A DNA stretch of 64,000 nt from Flavobacterium jejuense (GTDB lineage Bacteria; Bacteroidota; Bacteroidia; Flavobacteriales; Flavobacteriaceae). Positions within the stretch are counted from its first letter, which is position 1. Every line of letters starts with the position of its first letter. This document shows positions 8,155 through 16,548 of the stretch, piece after piece. The stretch spans positions 186,001-250,000 of the forward strand of contig NZ_VEVQ02000006.1 of assembly GCF_006491595.2 (NCBI RefSeq). The letters run 5' to 3'. The notes under the pieces were generated by a model that saw only the letters and a list, made by a program, of their open reading frames with translations, was not told where the DNA came from and made no database searches. Both the position numbers and the translations under genes were made by a program.

Positions 8155-8378
8155 ATTTCACCTCGATGTGGTTTTAAGGCATCTCTTACAGTAATCATGT
8201 CTTTTTCTTCTACAACCATAAAGGCAATGGCATACATGTCATTTATAACAGTATAACCTGTTATGTTTAAAAGTAGTTTTTCTATTTGAATGTATTCTTT
8301 TAAATGTATTTCATGATGTTCTGCTGTTTTGGCTGCAGCCTGACCTCTAAAATCCCAAATTAATTTTATGTTACGCAT
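8142..8378 (-). CDS. Small conserved-looking protein of unknown function
   Basis: A 78-residue protein starting MRNIKLIWDFRGQAAAKTA, with an HHEIHL motif near residue 22-27 and no signal peptide or membrane segment. I recall similar short proteins with the KTAEHHxIHL stretch in other flavobacteria but know no function for them. The size and mixed alpha/beta look would suit a small ferredoxin-like fold. The ATG at 8378 is chosen over an in-frame TTG at 8393. It converges on, and overlaps, the AraC-type gene by 13 bases. A -7 box, TACCTTTG on the minus strand (8406-8399), lies 21 bases upstream. Confidence 0.65.
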   Translation of the reverse strand: MRNIKLIWDFRGQAAAKTAEHHEIHLKEYIQIEKLLLNITGYTVINDMYAIAFMVVEEKDMITVRDALKPHRGEIYVS

Positions 8379-8406
8379 TTTTTTCTTATTCAATTATACA
8401 AAGGTA

Positions 8407-8732
8407 CAAAGTCAATTTTTAATATAATGTTTTCAATAATGTATTTTTTAATATGCTATAATTTTAGATAATTGAAAACAAATTTGAGTTTGTAAATTGT
8501 TCCCATTTGTATACTTAAAATGTGTAATACTTTAAGTAATGTATAAATATTTTACGGTTTTTAAAACAGCATTTTTTACAGTGTTTTGTTTTACAGCGTT
8601 TTATAAATAAGGCATGTGAATTGCCTATTACCATTCATAATGATTTGCTCTGTTTTAGGTTTGTTAAGCATATCAATCTTAAAGTGCAAAGAGTTTACAC
8701 TTGACTAAAAGTCAAATTAAAAATGGAAAACA
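8407..8732. other. Gene-free stretch before the glycosyltransferase
   Basis: No coding frame is apparent. An exact -7 box TAGGTTTG lies at 8656-8663, suggesting a leader of about 65 bases for the glycosyltransferase mRNA. Within that leader TTGACTAAAAGTCAA (8701-8715) can form a small hairpin just before the start codon. Another small stem, AGGCA to TGCCT, is near 8610-8625. Confidence 0.35.
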
Positions 8733-10244
8733 ATGAAAAACGCAAATTTAAACCCTATAGAATCTAATTTTTTTTATAGAAAAAAGAGTAATGAAACTAA
8801 GTTGAATAGTTTTATTTTCTCCGTTCATAATAAAACACTACATAATTTTATTTCTGAAAAAATTTTATACTTTAGAGATTCCACAAGGAAACTGATTTTA
8901 AGAAGTCCTCTTTTTAATACTAACACTAATTTATTAAATGAAGGTGTGTTATTAACTACATTTTTAATGCTGATCAGTGCGGCTTTTTTATTTTATGAAT
9001 TGCAACCAAGTTTCGAACAATATAATTTAGAAAAACTGAATTCTGTATGGGGTGTGTCATTTTTGATTCTTTCAGTGTCACTTTTTGCTTATAAAACTAG
9101 TTTCTTTTTGTTTAAAGTATATTTATATCTTAAATATAAGTCTATACGCTCTGTTTCAGATGAGAAATTGCCAACATGTACAATAATTGTTCCTGCTTAT
9201 AATGAGGGACAATTAGTATGGGAAACTTTAAATAGTATAGCTGAAAGCGATTATCCAAAAAATAAATTACAAATAGTAGCTATAGATGATGGGAGTAAAG
9301 ATGATACTTGGTTTTGGATAAATAAAGCGAAATTAGATTTGGGAGAACGTTTAACCATTTTTCAACAACCTATTAATAAAGGAAAACGGCATGCCCTTTA
9401 TCATGGGTTTAATTTAGGAATAGGTTCAATTTTTGTAACAATTGATAGTGATTCAATTGTTAAGAAAGATACTTTAAGAAATTTAGTTACTCCTTTTGTT
9501 ACTAATGAAAATTGTGGTGCTGTTGCCGGTAATGTAAGGGTTTTAAATAATAAAAAAGCAATGCTACCAAAAATGCTTAATGTAAGTTTTGTAATGAGTT
9601 TTGAATTTGTTCGTTCTGCGGAGAGTGTTTTGGGTTCTGTGCTTTGTACACCAGGAGCTTTAGCAGCTTATCGTAGAGATGCTGTTTTGGCTTGTTTACC
9701 AGAATGGATTAATCAAACATTCATGAATAAACCTTCAGATATTGGAGAAGATAGGGCTATGACAAATATGATATTAAAGCAAGGTCGTGAAGTGTTATTT
9801 CAAAGAAATGCACATGTACTTACTAATGTTCCTGAATCTTACAAAAGTTTGTATAAGATGTTTATTCGTTGGGGAAGAAGTAATGTACGTGAGAATATTA
9901 TGATGGCTAAGTATGTTTTTACAAATTTTAGAAAAGATTCGAAAGTTGGTGCTAGGTTGTTGTTTTTTAACCAATTTTTAAATATAGTCATGACATATCC
10001 TATGTTGTTTTTTATGGTATTCTTTGTAATTACACATCCTTTGTTGTTTTTAAGTTCCACATTATTAAGTATTTTAATAATTTCCAGTTTTCCAGTTTTG
10101 TTTTATGCAAAAAGGTATAGCTTTTCAGAATCAGTTTGGGCTTATACTTATAGTATTTTGTATACATTTGGCTTATTCTGGATAACACCTTATGCTATTG
10201 TAACTGCAGGTAAAAGTGGTTGGTTAACTAGAGAAATAGCATAG
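8733..10244 (+). CDS. Family 2 processive-type glycosyltransferase (hyaluronan/chitin synthase-like)
   Basis: This 503-residue membrane enzyme has a GT2 catalytic core between N-terminal helices (about residues 70-135) and C-terminal helices (about 415-500). The motifs are those of polymerising beta-glycosyltransferases such as NodC, hyaluronan synthase and IcaA: VPAYNEG, the nucleotide-binding DDGS, TIDSDS (the DxD site), the acceptor-site GEDRAM and the product-binding IRWGRSN (QxxRW-like). It probably makes a beta-linked polysaccharide and extrudes it. No partner genes for export or modification lie next to it, which is unusual for a capsule system. The polymer cannot be predicted. Family firm; processivity inferred. 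Confidence 0.85.
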   Translation: MKNANLNPIESNFFYRKKSNETKLNSFIFSVHNKTLHNFISEKILYFRDSTRKLILRSPLFNTNTNLLNEGVLLTTFLMLISAAFLFYELQPSFEQYNLEKLNSVWGVSFLILSVSLFAYKTSFFLFKVYLYLKYKSIRSVSDEKLPTCTIIVPAYNEGQLVWETLNSIAESDYPKNKLQIVAIDDGSKDDTWFWINKAKLDLGERLTIFQQPINKGKRHALYHGFNLGIGSIFVTIDSDSIVKKDTLRNLVTPFVTNENCGAVAGNVRVLNNKKAMLPKMLNVSFVMSFEFVRSAESVLGSVLCTPGALAAYRRDAVLACLPEWINQTFMNKPSDIGEDRAMTNMILKQGREVLFQRNAHVLTNVPESYKSLYKMFIRWGRSNVRENIMMAKYVFTNFRKDSKVGARLLFFNQFLNIVMTYPMLFFMVFFVITHPLLFLSSTLLSILIISSFPVLFYAKRYSFSESVWAYTYSILYTFGLFWITPYAIVTAGKSGWLTREIA

Positions 10245-10419
10245 TAGGAAAATTATAATATAAGAATTATTGAAGAGGTATTTTATTATTTATAAGGACT
10301 TTCTTTTTTATTTCTTTCTATTTCAGTAGGTAAAGTGTCGAAATTCAGGTTTCTAATTCTTATTTTTGTTATTTCAACTTTTAATTATTAATAATTGAAA
10401 TAATTTAATATCCTTATAA

Positions 10420-11472
10420 ATGAAAACAAAAGTAATACTATTGTTTCTAATTGTTCAAGTATCTTTTTCACAAGAATTAACGTTGGAACAAGCCAATCAT
10501 TTAGCTACTTTGCCTATAAAATGTCTCCAACAAGAATATCCTAATAAATTAAATCAATTGTTAAAAGATGATACAGAATTATTGTCTCCAAAAGAATTGC
10601 ATCCTGCTTTTTATGGTTGTTTCGACTGGCATTCTTCTGTTCATGGTCATTGGAGTCTAGTTTATTTATTGAATAATTTTACTGATTTGGAAAACAAAGA
10701 AGAAATTATAGGTAAACTTCATGTCAATTTGTCAAGAGAAAATATCGAAAAAGAAATTGCTTATTTAAGCAAACCTCATGAAAAATCTTATGAGAGAACT
10801 TATGGGTGGAATTGGTTGTTAAAGCTACAATTAGAACTAGAAAAAAGTAAAGAATCGTTTGTAAAACCGTTAGCAGCTAATCTAAAGCCTTTGACTAATT
10901 TGTTAATTCAACGTTATACAGAATTTTTACCCAAATTATTATATCCCATCCGAGTGGGAACACATTCCAATACAGCTTTTGGTTTAACCAATGCTTGGGA
11001 TTATGCAGTTTATTCTAATAATATAGAATTTCAATCTGTTATTAAAGAAAACGCTTTACGTATGTATCATAAGGATGAAAGTTGTCCTTTTACTTGGGAA
11101 CCGAGTGGGACCGATTTTTTATCTCCTTGTATGGAAGAAATAGGATTAATGCAACGTGTCTTGTCTGAAAAAGAGTTCTTAACTTGGTTAGAAAAATTTG
11201 CACCCAATCTATTTAAAAAGAATTTTGAGTGGGAAACCTCAAAAGTTTCTGATAGAACAGACGGTCATTTAGTACATTTGGACGGATTGAATTTTAGCAG
11301 AGCTTGGAATTTATATGCTTTGAGTAATCAGTATCCAAAGAAATTTTCTCATTTAAAGAAAATAGCGGATACTCATTTGCAATTTTCACTACCTGCTGTA
11401 GTGGATGGGAATTATGAAGGAGAACATTGGTTGGCTTCTTTTGCTTTGAGAGCTTTTGAAGTGAGAAACTAA
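10420..11472 (+). CDS. DUF2891 secreted protein
   Basis: A 350-residue protein with a signal peptide (MKTKVILLFLIVQVSFSQ) and the DUF2891 pattern: FYGCFDWHSSVHGHW near residues 64-79, then YGWNWLLKLQLEL, RVGTHSNTAFGL and SCPFTWEPSGTDFLSPC. The aromatic, mostly helical make-up suggests an alpha/alpha-barrel like those of glycan-active enzymes, but no activity is established for the family as far as I know. It is probably periplasmic. The next gene starts 38 bases downstream, though that gene has its own promoter-like box. Family call good, function unknown. Confidence 0.85.
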   Translation: MKTKVILLFLIVQVSFSQELTLEQANHLATLPIKCLQQEYPNKLNQLLKDDTELLSPKELHPAFYGCFDWHSSVHGHWSLVYLLNNFTDLENKEEIIGKLHVNLSRENIEKEIAYLSKPHEKSYERTYGWNWLLKLQLELEKSKESFVKPLAANLKPLTNLLIQRYTEFLPKLLYPIRVGTHSNTAFGLTNAWDYAVYSNNIEFQSVIKENALRMYHKDESCPFTWEPSGTDFLSPCMEEIGLMQRVLSEKEFLTWLEKFAPNLFKKNFEWETSKVSDRTDGHLVHLDGLNFSRAWNLYALSNQYPKKFSHLKKIADTHLQFSLPAVVDGNYEGEHWLASFALRAFEVRN

Positions 11473-11483
11473 ATTCATTTGTT

Positions 11484-11491
11484 TACTTTTG
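11484..11491 (+). promoter_or_regulatory. -7 promoter box of the FAD dehydrogenase gene
   Basis: TACTTTTG is an exact TAnnTTTG match 19 bases before the ATG. A TTG lies 25 bases upstream (11456-11458), inside the end of the previous gene, a slightly long spacing. Confidence 0.4.
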
Positions 11492-11510
11492 CAGAAAATA
11501 TATATTTAGA

Positions 11511-13070
11511 ATGCCTCGCGAATTTCAATTTCAAGTTTCACCAGAAGTAGCAGCTAACGAAATTTTGTTAGCTAATCATGTTGCTAAATTAGCTCAAATA
11601 TCTCCAAAAGAGATTCAAAAAGTAGTGGTGGTGAAACGCTCTATTGATGCTAGACAAAAAAACATTAAAGTTAATATAAAGGCTACTGTTTTTTTAGTTG
11701 ACGAACATTACGTTGGAACTAAAATTGAATTACCAGATTATCCAAATGTAACTAATAATCAAGAAGTTTTAGTTGTTGGTGCAGGTCCTGCAGGTTTATT
11801 TGCAGCTTTACAATTAATTGAATTAGGTTTAAAACCAGTAGTTTTAGAACGTGGAAAAGATGTAAGAGGTCGTCGTCGCGATTTAAAAGCTATCAATGTG
11901 GATCATATTGTAAATGAAGACTCTAATTATTGTTTTGGAGAAGGTGGAGCAGGAACCTATTCTGATGGAAAATTATACACTCGTTCTAAAAAAAGAGGTG
12001 ATGTAGATCGAATTTTACAACTTTTAGTGGGTTTCGGCGCTTCAGATGAAATTTTAATAGAGGCTCATCCTCATATTGGAACCAATAAATTACCACAAAT
12101 TATACAAGATATTCGTGAAAAAATTATTGCTTGTGGAGGTCAAGTCTTATTTGGAGCTAAAGTAACTGATATTTTAGTAAAGAATAGCGAAATTGGAGGT
12201 GTAACTTTACAAGATGGAACTGTAATTAATGCGAAAAAACTAATTTTAGCTACAGGACATTCGGCAAGAGATATTTTTGAATTATTAGATAGAAAAGAAA
12301 TTCTTATTGAAGCGAAACCCTTTGCTTTAGGTGTTCGTGCTGAACATCCTCAAGAACTAATTGATAAAATTCAATATTCTTGTGATTTTAGAGGAGAATT
12401 TTTGCCACCAGCACCTTATTCAATAGTAAAACAAGTATCAGGAAGAGGAATGTATTCTTTTTGTATGTGTCCAGGAGGTGTTATTGCTCCTTGCGCTACG
12501 AGTCCGGGAGAAGTGGTTACTAATGGTTGGTCTCCATCAAAAAGAGATCAAGCTACAGCTAATTCTGGAATTGTCGTGGAACTAAAATTGGAAGATTTTC
12601 AACCTTTTGCCAAATTTGGAGCTTTAGCTGGAATGGAGTTTCAAAAAGCAATTGAACAAAAAGCATGGCAATTAGCAGGTTCAACCCAAAAAGTGCCAGC
12701 TCAAAAAATGGTCGATTTTACCCAAAAGAGAGTCTCTTCAGAAGTACCTAAAACATCTTATGTTCCAGGAACCACTTCAGTAGAATTAGGAGAAGTTTTT
12801 CCTGCTTTTTTAACGAATACGATGCGAGAAGGTTTTACTCAATTTGGTAAATCAATGAGAGGGTATTTTACCAATGAAGCCATTTTGCACGCACCTGAAA
12901 GTAGAACGTCATCACCGGTTAGAATTCCTCGCGATCCAATGACTTTAGAACATCTTCAAATAAAAGGACTGTATCCTTGTGGAGAAGGTGCTGGTTATGC
13001 TGGGGGAATCATATCTGCAGCAATCGATGGTGAAAAATGTGCTTTAAAAATTAAAGAAAGTATTAATTAG
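11511..13070 (+). CDS. NAD(P)/FAD-dependent dehydrogenase (COG2509 type)
   Basis: This 519-residue flavoprotein has an N-terminal region of about 80 residues, then the FAD-binding GAGPAG at residues 90-95. It also carries the family blocks GEGGAGTYSDGKLYTR, LATGHSARD, RAEHPQELID and a C-terminal PCGEGAGYAGGIISAAIDG that closes the FAD site. The N-terminal region before the Rossmann fold is typical of this class of uncharacterised dehydrogenases. Substrate unknown. A terminator follows at 13092. The family is secure; the reaction is not. Confidence 0.88.
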   Translation: MPREFQFQVSPEVAANEILLANHVAKLAQISPKEIQKVVVVKRSIDARQKNIKVNIKATVFLVDEHYVGTKIELPDYPNVTNNQEVLVVGAGPAGLFAALQLIELGLKPVVLERGKDVRGRRRDLKAINVDHIVNEDSNYCFGEGGAGTYSDGKLYTRSKKRGDVDRILQLLVGFGASDEILIEAHPHIGTNKLPQIIQDIREKIIACGGQVLFGAKVTDILVKNSEIGGVTLQDGTVINAKKLILATGHSARDIFELLDRKEILIEAKPFALGVRAEHPQELIDKIQYSCDFRGEFLPPAPYSIVKQVSGRGMYSFCMCPGGVIAPCATSPGEVVTNGWSPSKRDQATANSGIVVELKLEDFQPFAKFGALAGMEFQKAIEQKAWQLAGSTQKVPAQKMVDFTQKRVSSEVPKTSYVPGTTSVELGEVFPAFLTNTMREGFTQFGKSMRGYFTNEAILHAPESRTSSPVRIPRDPMTLEHLQIKGLYPCGEGAGYAGGIISAAIDGEKCALKIKESIN

Positions 13071-13091
13071 AAATAATTATTAGGTGTAAAC

Positions 13092-13123
13092 AAAAAAATC
13101 ATAGTAATTACTATGATTTTTTT
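13092..13123. terminator. Terminator between the FAD dehydrogenase and the small membrane protein
   Basis: A stem of about 13 bases (AAAAAATCATAGT with its complement) around an AATT loop, with A-run and T-run on both sides, can act in both directions between the convergent genes. Confidence 0.75.
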
Positions 13124-13154
13124 GTTTGTTTATAAAAAGTATAAATATATTTTA

Positions 13155-13577
13155 TTAAGCATAAAATAAGATGCTAGCAGCAATTACCCATATTCCTACA
13201 ACTATGCCTGCTAAACCTAATTTTCCTTGAATTGGAGCAAGTTTTGCTAATAATTTTTCTCCTTTTTGTTTGGCTTCTTCGTTTTTAGATAAAACAAGTT
13301 TATTTATCATTCCATATCCAAGGATGAATCCTAGAACAGCTTCAACTGCAGACGAAGCCAACCAAGTAATCCACCAAATTGGGAAAGTAGTTAATAAGCC
13401 TATGTTTAAAATCGCTTGAATTATTCCCCATATTCCCCAAAAACAAAAAGCTAAACCTATCCAACCTTGATAAGGTGTTATTTTGTCTAAAAGCTCTTTG
13501 GCATCTGGTTTTCTTGAAAGTAAAAGAGATGGTGCCGCCAATAATCCTAAAATAATTAATGTAATTCCGTAAATCAT
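13155..13577 (-). CDS. Small four-helix membrane protein with an internal repeat
   Basis: A 140-residue protein with about four membrane segments. Two parts resemble each other: [20 protein letters not shown] near residues 30-49 and [20 protein letters not shown] near residues 108-127, each leading into a hydrophobic stretch with GIW. This points to an internal duplication, two pairs of helices. Gly and Trp are frequent. No family name is known to me and no function can be suggested. It is transcribed alone. Confidence 0.7.
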   Translation of the reverse strand: MIYGITLIILGLLAAPSLLLSRKPDAKELLDKITPYQGWIGLAFCFWGIWGIIQAILNIGLLTTFPIWWITWLASSAVEAVLGFILGYGMINKLVLSKNEEAKQKGEKLLAKLAPIQGKLGLAGIVVGIWVIAASILFYA

Positions 13578-13754
13578 TTTTTTAATTTTTAATTGTTACT
13601 ATTATGTTTGTTTATCATTAAATTCTTTTTGATGTTTCCATCAATAAAAATTCTAGTGCAAATAACAGTATAATACCAAAGTGAGAAATCACTATAAATC
13701 ATGATTTTTTAAATTATTTAGGAAAATAATTTTGCTTTATAGTTACTATGTAAT

Positions 13755-13793
13755 AAAAATGCCATTAAAACAATTTGTTTTAATGGCATTTTT
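13755..13793 (-). terminator. Terminator after the cold-shock gene
   Basis: A 19-base perfect stem (13755-13773 and 13775-13793, containing ATGCCATTAAAAC) with A and T runs at its ends lies 22 bases past the cold-shock stop codon. It could also insulate the next minus-strand gene. Confidence 0.75.
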
Positions 13794-13814
13794 ATATAAG
13801 TATATGAGTTTAAG

Positions 13815-14261
13815 TTATATCTTCTTAACTCTTACTGCATTCATTCCTTTCATTCCTTTTTCCAGTTCATAAGTAACTTTGTTACCTTCTTTTACTTCAT
13901 CTATCAAACCTTTAACGTGGAAGAAAAATTTATTGTCAGAATCTAATTCTTTTATAAAACCAAAACCTTTTGAAGTATCGTAAAAATCTACAATACCTTT
14001 TCTCTCTGTATCAACTTCTTCTGTGTCTTCTCTTTTTGGAATCCCAATTTCGATAGTTTCAACATCAACTATGATTTTCTTAGAAGGATCAGGAGGAGTA
14101 CTTGTCAAATGTCCATTTTCATCTACATAAACATAAAGGTCTTCTCCAGATAATTTCGGGTTTGCTTTTCTAGCTTCTTTTTTTTCTTGTTTTTCTTTTC
14201 TTTTTTTAGCGCGAAGTTTTTCTTGCTCTTTTTTGTTAAATGTTTCTTGAGGTCTAGCCAT
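13815..14261 (-). CDS. Cold-shock-domain protein with a basic N-terminal extension
   Basis: The 148-residue protein has a C-terminal cold-shock domain (residues 87-148) with RNP1 KGFGFI at 98-103 and RNP2-like FFFHV at 112-116, which bind single-stranded RNA or DNA. Before it lies a strongly basic, Lys/Glu-rich helix (residues 8-33) and a linker with YVYVDENGHL. The extension roughly doubles the length of a classical CspA and may add RNA contacts. The likely -7 box at 14394-14387 gives a leader of about 120 bases, as in cold-regulated csp mRNAs. Domain firm; RNA-chaperone role inferred. Confidence 0.88.
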   Translation of the reverse strand: MARPQETFNKKEQEKLRAKKRKEKQEKKEARKANPKLSGEDLYVYVDENGHLTSTPPDPSKKIIVDVETIEIGIPKREDTEEVDTERKGIVDFYDTSKGFGFIKELDSDNKFFFHVKGLIDEVKEGNKVTYELEKGMKGMNAVRVKKI

Positions 14262-14577
14262 TAACTAATTATAATTTTAAGTGATTACTATAGAAATTTA
14301 AAAAAGCAAATTATTATGTGTCTGTAGTACTACTTAAAAGTATTTAAAGCGTAAATAATATAAGAATTTTATAAATTTCTAAAGTACAAAGATACAATAA
14401 TAATTTGAGCTTGTGTTAATTATTTAAAAAATTGATAATCAATAATTTGTTTGATCTAATATGTGAGACGATAGTTTGTAATATATTTTATCTATACAAT
14501 TGTTAATGTTCTCACAAACTTGAAAAGGCAACTATAACCCAAACTTTTTTTGTATTTTTGAGACATTAATAAATAGT
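14262..14577. promoter_or_regulatory. Divergent control region of the cold-shock and idi genes
   Basis: No gene is present. The minus strand has TATCTTTG (14394-14387) as -7 box for the cold-shock gene, implying a leader of about 120 bases. The plus strand has TATTTTTG (14553-14560), 17 bases before the idi ATG. Both match TAnnTTTG exactly; neither has a clear TTG at the standard distance. Confidence 0.45.
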
Positions 14578-15105
14578 ATGAGAGAAGAAAAAGTAATTTT
14601 AGTAGATACAAATGATGAAGCTATTGGTTTAATGGAGAAAATGGCTGCTCATGAGCAAGCCTTATTACACAGAGCCTTTTCAGTTTTTATTTTAAATGAT
14701 AAAAATGAGGTTATGTTACAACAAAGGGCTACTCATAAATACCATTCTCCTTTATTATGGACAAACACTTGTTGTAGTCATCAAAGACCAGGAGAATCCA
14801 ATATTTTAGCAGGCAAAAGACGCTTGATGGAGGAGATGGGTTTTGTGACAGATTTAAAAGAACTTTTTCATTTTATTTATAAAGCACCTTTTGATAATGG
14901 TTTAACGGAGCATGAACTAGATCATGTAATGATAGGTAGGTTTAACGATGAACCAACTATTAACAAAGATGAGGTTGAAGATTGGAAATGGATGAAAATA
15001 GAAGATATTAAAGATGATATGATTGCAAGCCCTGATCTTTACACTGTTTGGTTTAAAATTATATTTGATGAATTCTATCACTATTTAGAAAGCCATAAAA
15101 TATAA
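14578..15105 (+). CDS. idi: Isopentenyl-diphosphate delta-isomerase, type I
   Basis: Idi interconverts isopentenyl and dimethylallyl diphosphate, the two building blocks of isoprenoids such as menaquinone and carotenoids. The 175-residue protein has the Nudix-fold blocks of type I enzymes: the catalytic-cysteine segment TNTCCSHQRPGE (Cys65/66), the helix RRLMEEMGF, and the active-site EHELDHV. Organisms using the mevalonate route, as this group does, need this enzyme. It is the first of three closely spaced plus-strand genes (with the pterin synthase and bcp). Assignment is firm. Confidence 0.94.
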   Translation: MREEKVILVDTNDEAIGLMEKMAAHEQALLHRAFSVFILNDKNEVMLQQRATHKYHSPLLWTNTCCSHQRPGESNILAGKRRLMEEMGFVTDLKELFHFIYKAPFDNGLTEHELDHVMIGRFNDEPTINKDEVEDWKWMKIEDIKDDMIASPDLYTVWFKIIFDEFYHYLESHKI

Positions 15106-15138
15106 ATCCAATATCAAAGATATAAATTTTAAAATCAA

Positions 15139-15549
15139 ATGAAAGTAACGGTTTCTAGAAAAGCTCATTTTAATGCAGCTCATAGATTGTACAGGGAAGA
15201 TTGGTCAAATGAAATGAATAACAAGGTTTTTGGTAAATGTAATAATCCTAATTACCATGGGCATAATTATGAATTAATAGTTAGTGTTACAGGAGCTATA
15301 AATCAAGAAACTGGTTTTGTTATTGATGTGAAAATCTTGTCAGACTTGATTAAAGAACATATTGAGGATGCTTTCGATCATAAAAATTTAAATTTAGATG
15401 TTCCTGATTTTGCTAATTTGAATCCAACAGCGGAAAATATTGCAGTGATTATTTGGAATAAATTACGACCTTTTATCGATCCAAATATGGAAATGGAAGT
15501 GATTTTATATGAAACACCTCGTAATTTTGTAACTTATAAAGGAAATTAA
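15139..15549 (+). CDS. queD: 6-pyruvoyl-tetrahydropterin synthase / QueD family protein
   Basis: The family acts on 7,8-dihydroneopterin triphosphate, making either 6-carboxy-tetrahydropterin for queuosine (QueD) or 6-pyruvoyl-tetrahydropterin. In this 136-residue protein the zinc ligands are His15 (FNAAH), His40 and His42 (YHGHNYEL); Cys34 sits in GKCNNPNYHGH, the catalytic-Cys position of PTPS-type enzymes; ETP near the C-terminus anchors the pterin. QueD is more likely in bacteria, but the motif alone does not exclude PTPS activity, and no other queuosine gene is nearby. It lies 33 bases after idi and one base before bcp. The symbol is the less certain part. Confidence 0.82.
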   Translation: MKVTVSRKAHFNAAHRLYREDWSNEMNNKVFGKCNNPNYHGHNYELIVSVTGAINQETGFVIDVKILSDLIKEHIEDAFDHKNLNLDVPDFANLNPTAENIAVIIWNKLRPFIDPNMEMEVILYETPRNFVTYKGN

Positions 15550-15550
15550 A

Positions 15551-16000
15551 ATGGGATTAAAAGTAGGAGACAAGGTTCCAGATTTTACAGCTAAAGATCA
15601 ACATGGAGTTTTTTTTAAATGGAGTGAATATTTGGGAAAACCAACAGTAATTTATTTTTACCCAAAAGATGATACACCAGGTTGTACTGCACAAGCTTGT
15701 AGTTTTAGAGATGAATATCAAGACTTTAAAGATTTAGGTGCAGAAGTAATAGGAGTCAGTGGTGACTCTGAAAAATCACATGTAAAATTTGCTCAAAAAT
15801 ATAACCTTCCTTTTATCTTATTGTCAGATAAGGATAAGTCTTTGCGAAAGCTTTTTGATGTGCCAACTAACTTGCTAGGTCTTATTCCTGGAAGGGTTAC
15901 TTATGTTATAGATAGTAAAGGTGTTGTTCAATTAGTTTTTAATAGTATGTCTGCTAAAAATCATATTAGTGTTGCTAAAGCAAAAATTAAAGAACTTTAA
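15551..16000 (+). CDS. bcp: Thiol peroxidase, Bcp/PrxQ type
   Basis: This 149-residue peroxiredoxin reduces hydrogen peroxide and organic peroxides in the cytoplasm, using thioredoxin. The peroxidatic Cys45 and resolving Cys50 are seen in TPGCTAQACSFRDEY, the helix-internal C-x4-C arrangement of PrxQ enzymes. The partner motifs GVSGDS and the late Arg (PGRVTYVID) are present. Its ATG begins one base after the stop of the pterin synthase gene, so the two are almost certainly co-transcribed. Assignment is firm. Confidence 0.93.
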   Translation: MGLKVGDKVPDFTAKDQHGVFFKWSEYLGKPTVIYFYPKDDTPGCTAQACSFRDEYQDFKDLGAEVIGVSGDSEKSHVKFAQKYNLPFILLSDKDKSLRKLFDVPTNLLGLIPGRVTYVIDSKGVVQLVFNSMSAKNHISVAKAKIKEL

Positions 16001-16063
16001 GTTTCTCTTAATAAGTGATTAAAAAAAATAGCCTTTATTAGATTTTATTATAATTGTTAATTT

Positions 16064-16390
16064 ATGATTGGAACAGTAGAGAGAAAGATTTCTCATGGAG
16101 TTATTAAAGATGAAAAGTGTAAAGTATGTAATGAAAATGCAGATCTATTAGTTGATGTCTACATAAAAATATTAGCAATAAGGATTTTTGTCTTTCCATT
16201 GGAAAAAAGAACTTCTGTTAGTTGCGCAAAATGTAAGAAAGCGAATCTTAAATCTTATGAATTATCTAGTACAGCTAAAAATAAACTTTTTAAAATTGAC
16301 GAAGAAACTAAAACACCAGTAAAGTTTTATTCAGGATACATTGTTATAACAATTTTACTTTTTCTTTGGATGTTTTCTAAACTTAAGTAA
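16064..16390 (+). CDS. Small zinc-ribbon-like membrane-anchored protein
   Basis: A 108-residue protein with two CxxC pairs (KCKVC near residues 18-22 and SCAKCKK near 53-58), which could bind zinc as a ribbon, and a single C-terminal membrane helix (about residues 89-105). The soluble part would face the cytoplasm. The gene starts 63 bases after bcp and may read through from that operon. I do not recognise a named family. Metal binding is inferred from the cysteine spacing only. Confidence 0.6.
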   Translation: MIGTVERKISHGVIKDEKCKVCNENADLLVDVYIKILAIRIFVFPLEKRTSVSCAKCKKANLKSYELSSTAKNKLFKIDEETKTPVKFYSGYIVITILLFLWMFSKLK

Positions 16391-16548
16391 AGACTGTAAT
16401 AATTAAATTATAGATTATTCTTTATTTTGAATCGTTTTCAATTCATCTATATTATTTTATCAAACTAACATACAAAAAGAGCGATACAACGAAATAAGCT
16501 GGATGGCTTTTATAATTTCCGCATATTTGTATTGTAAATAGATTAAAA

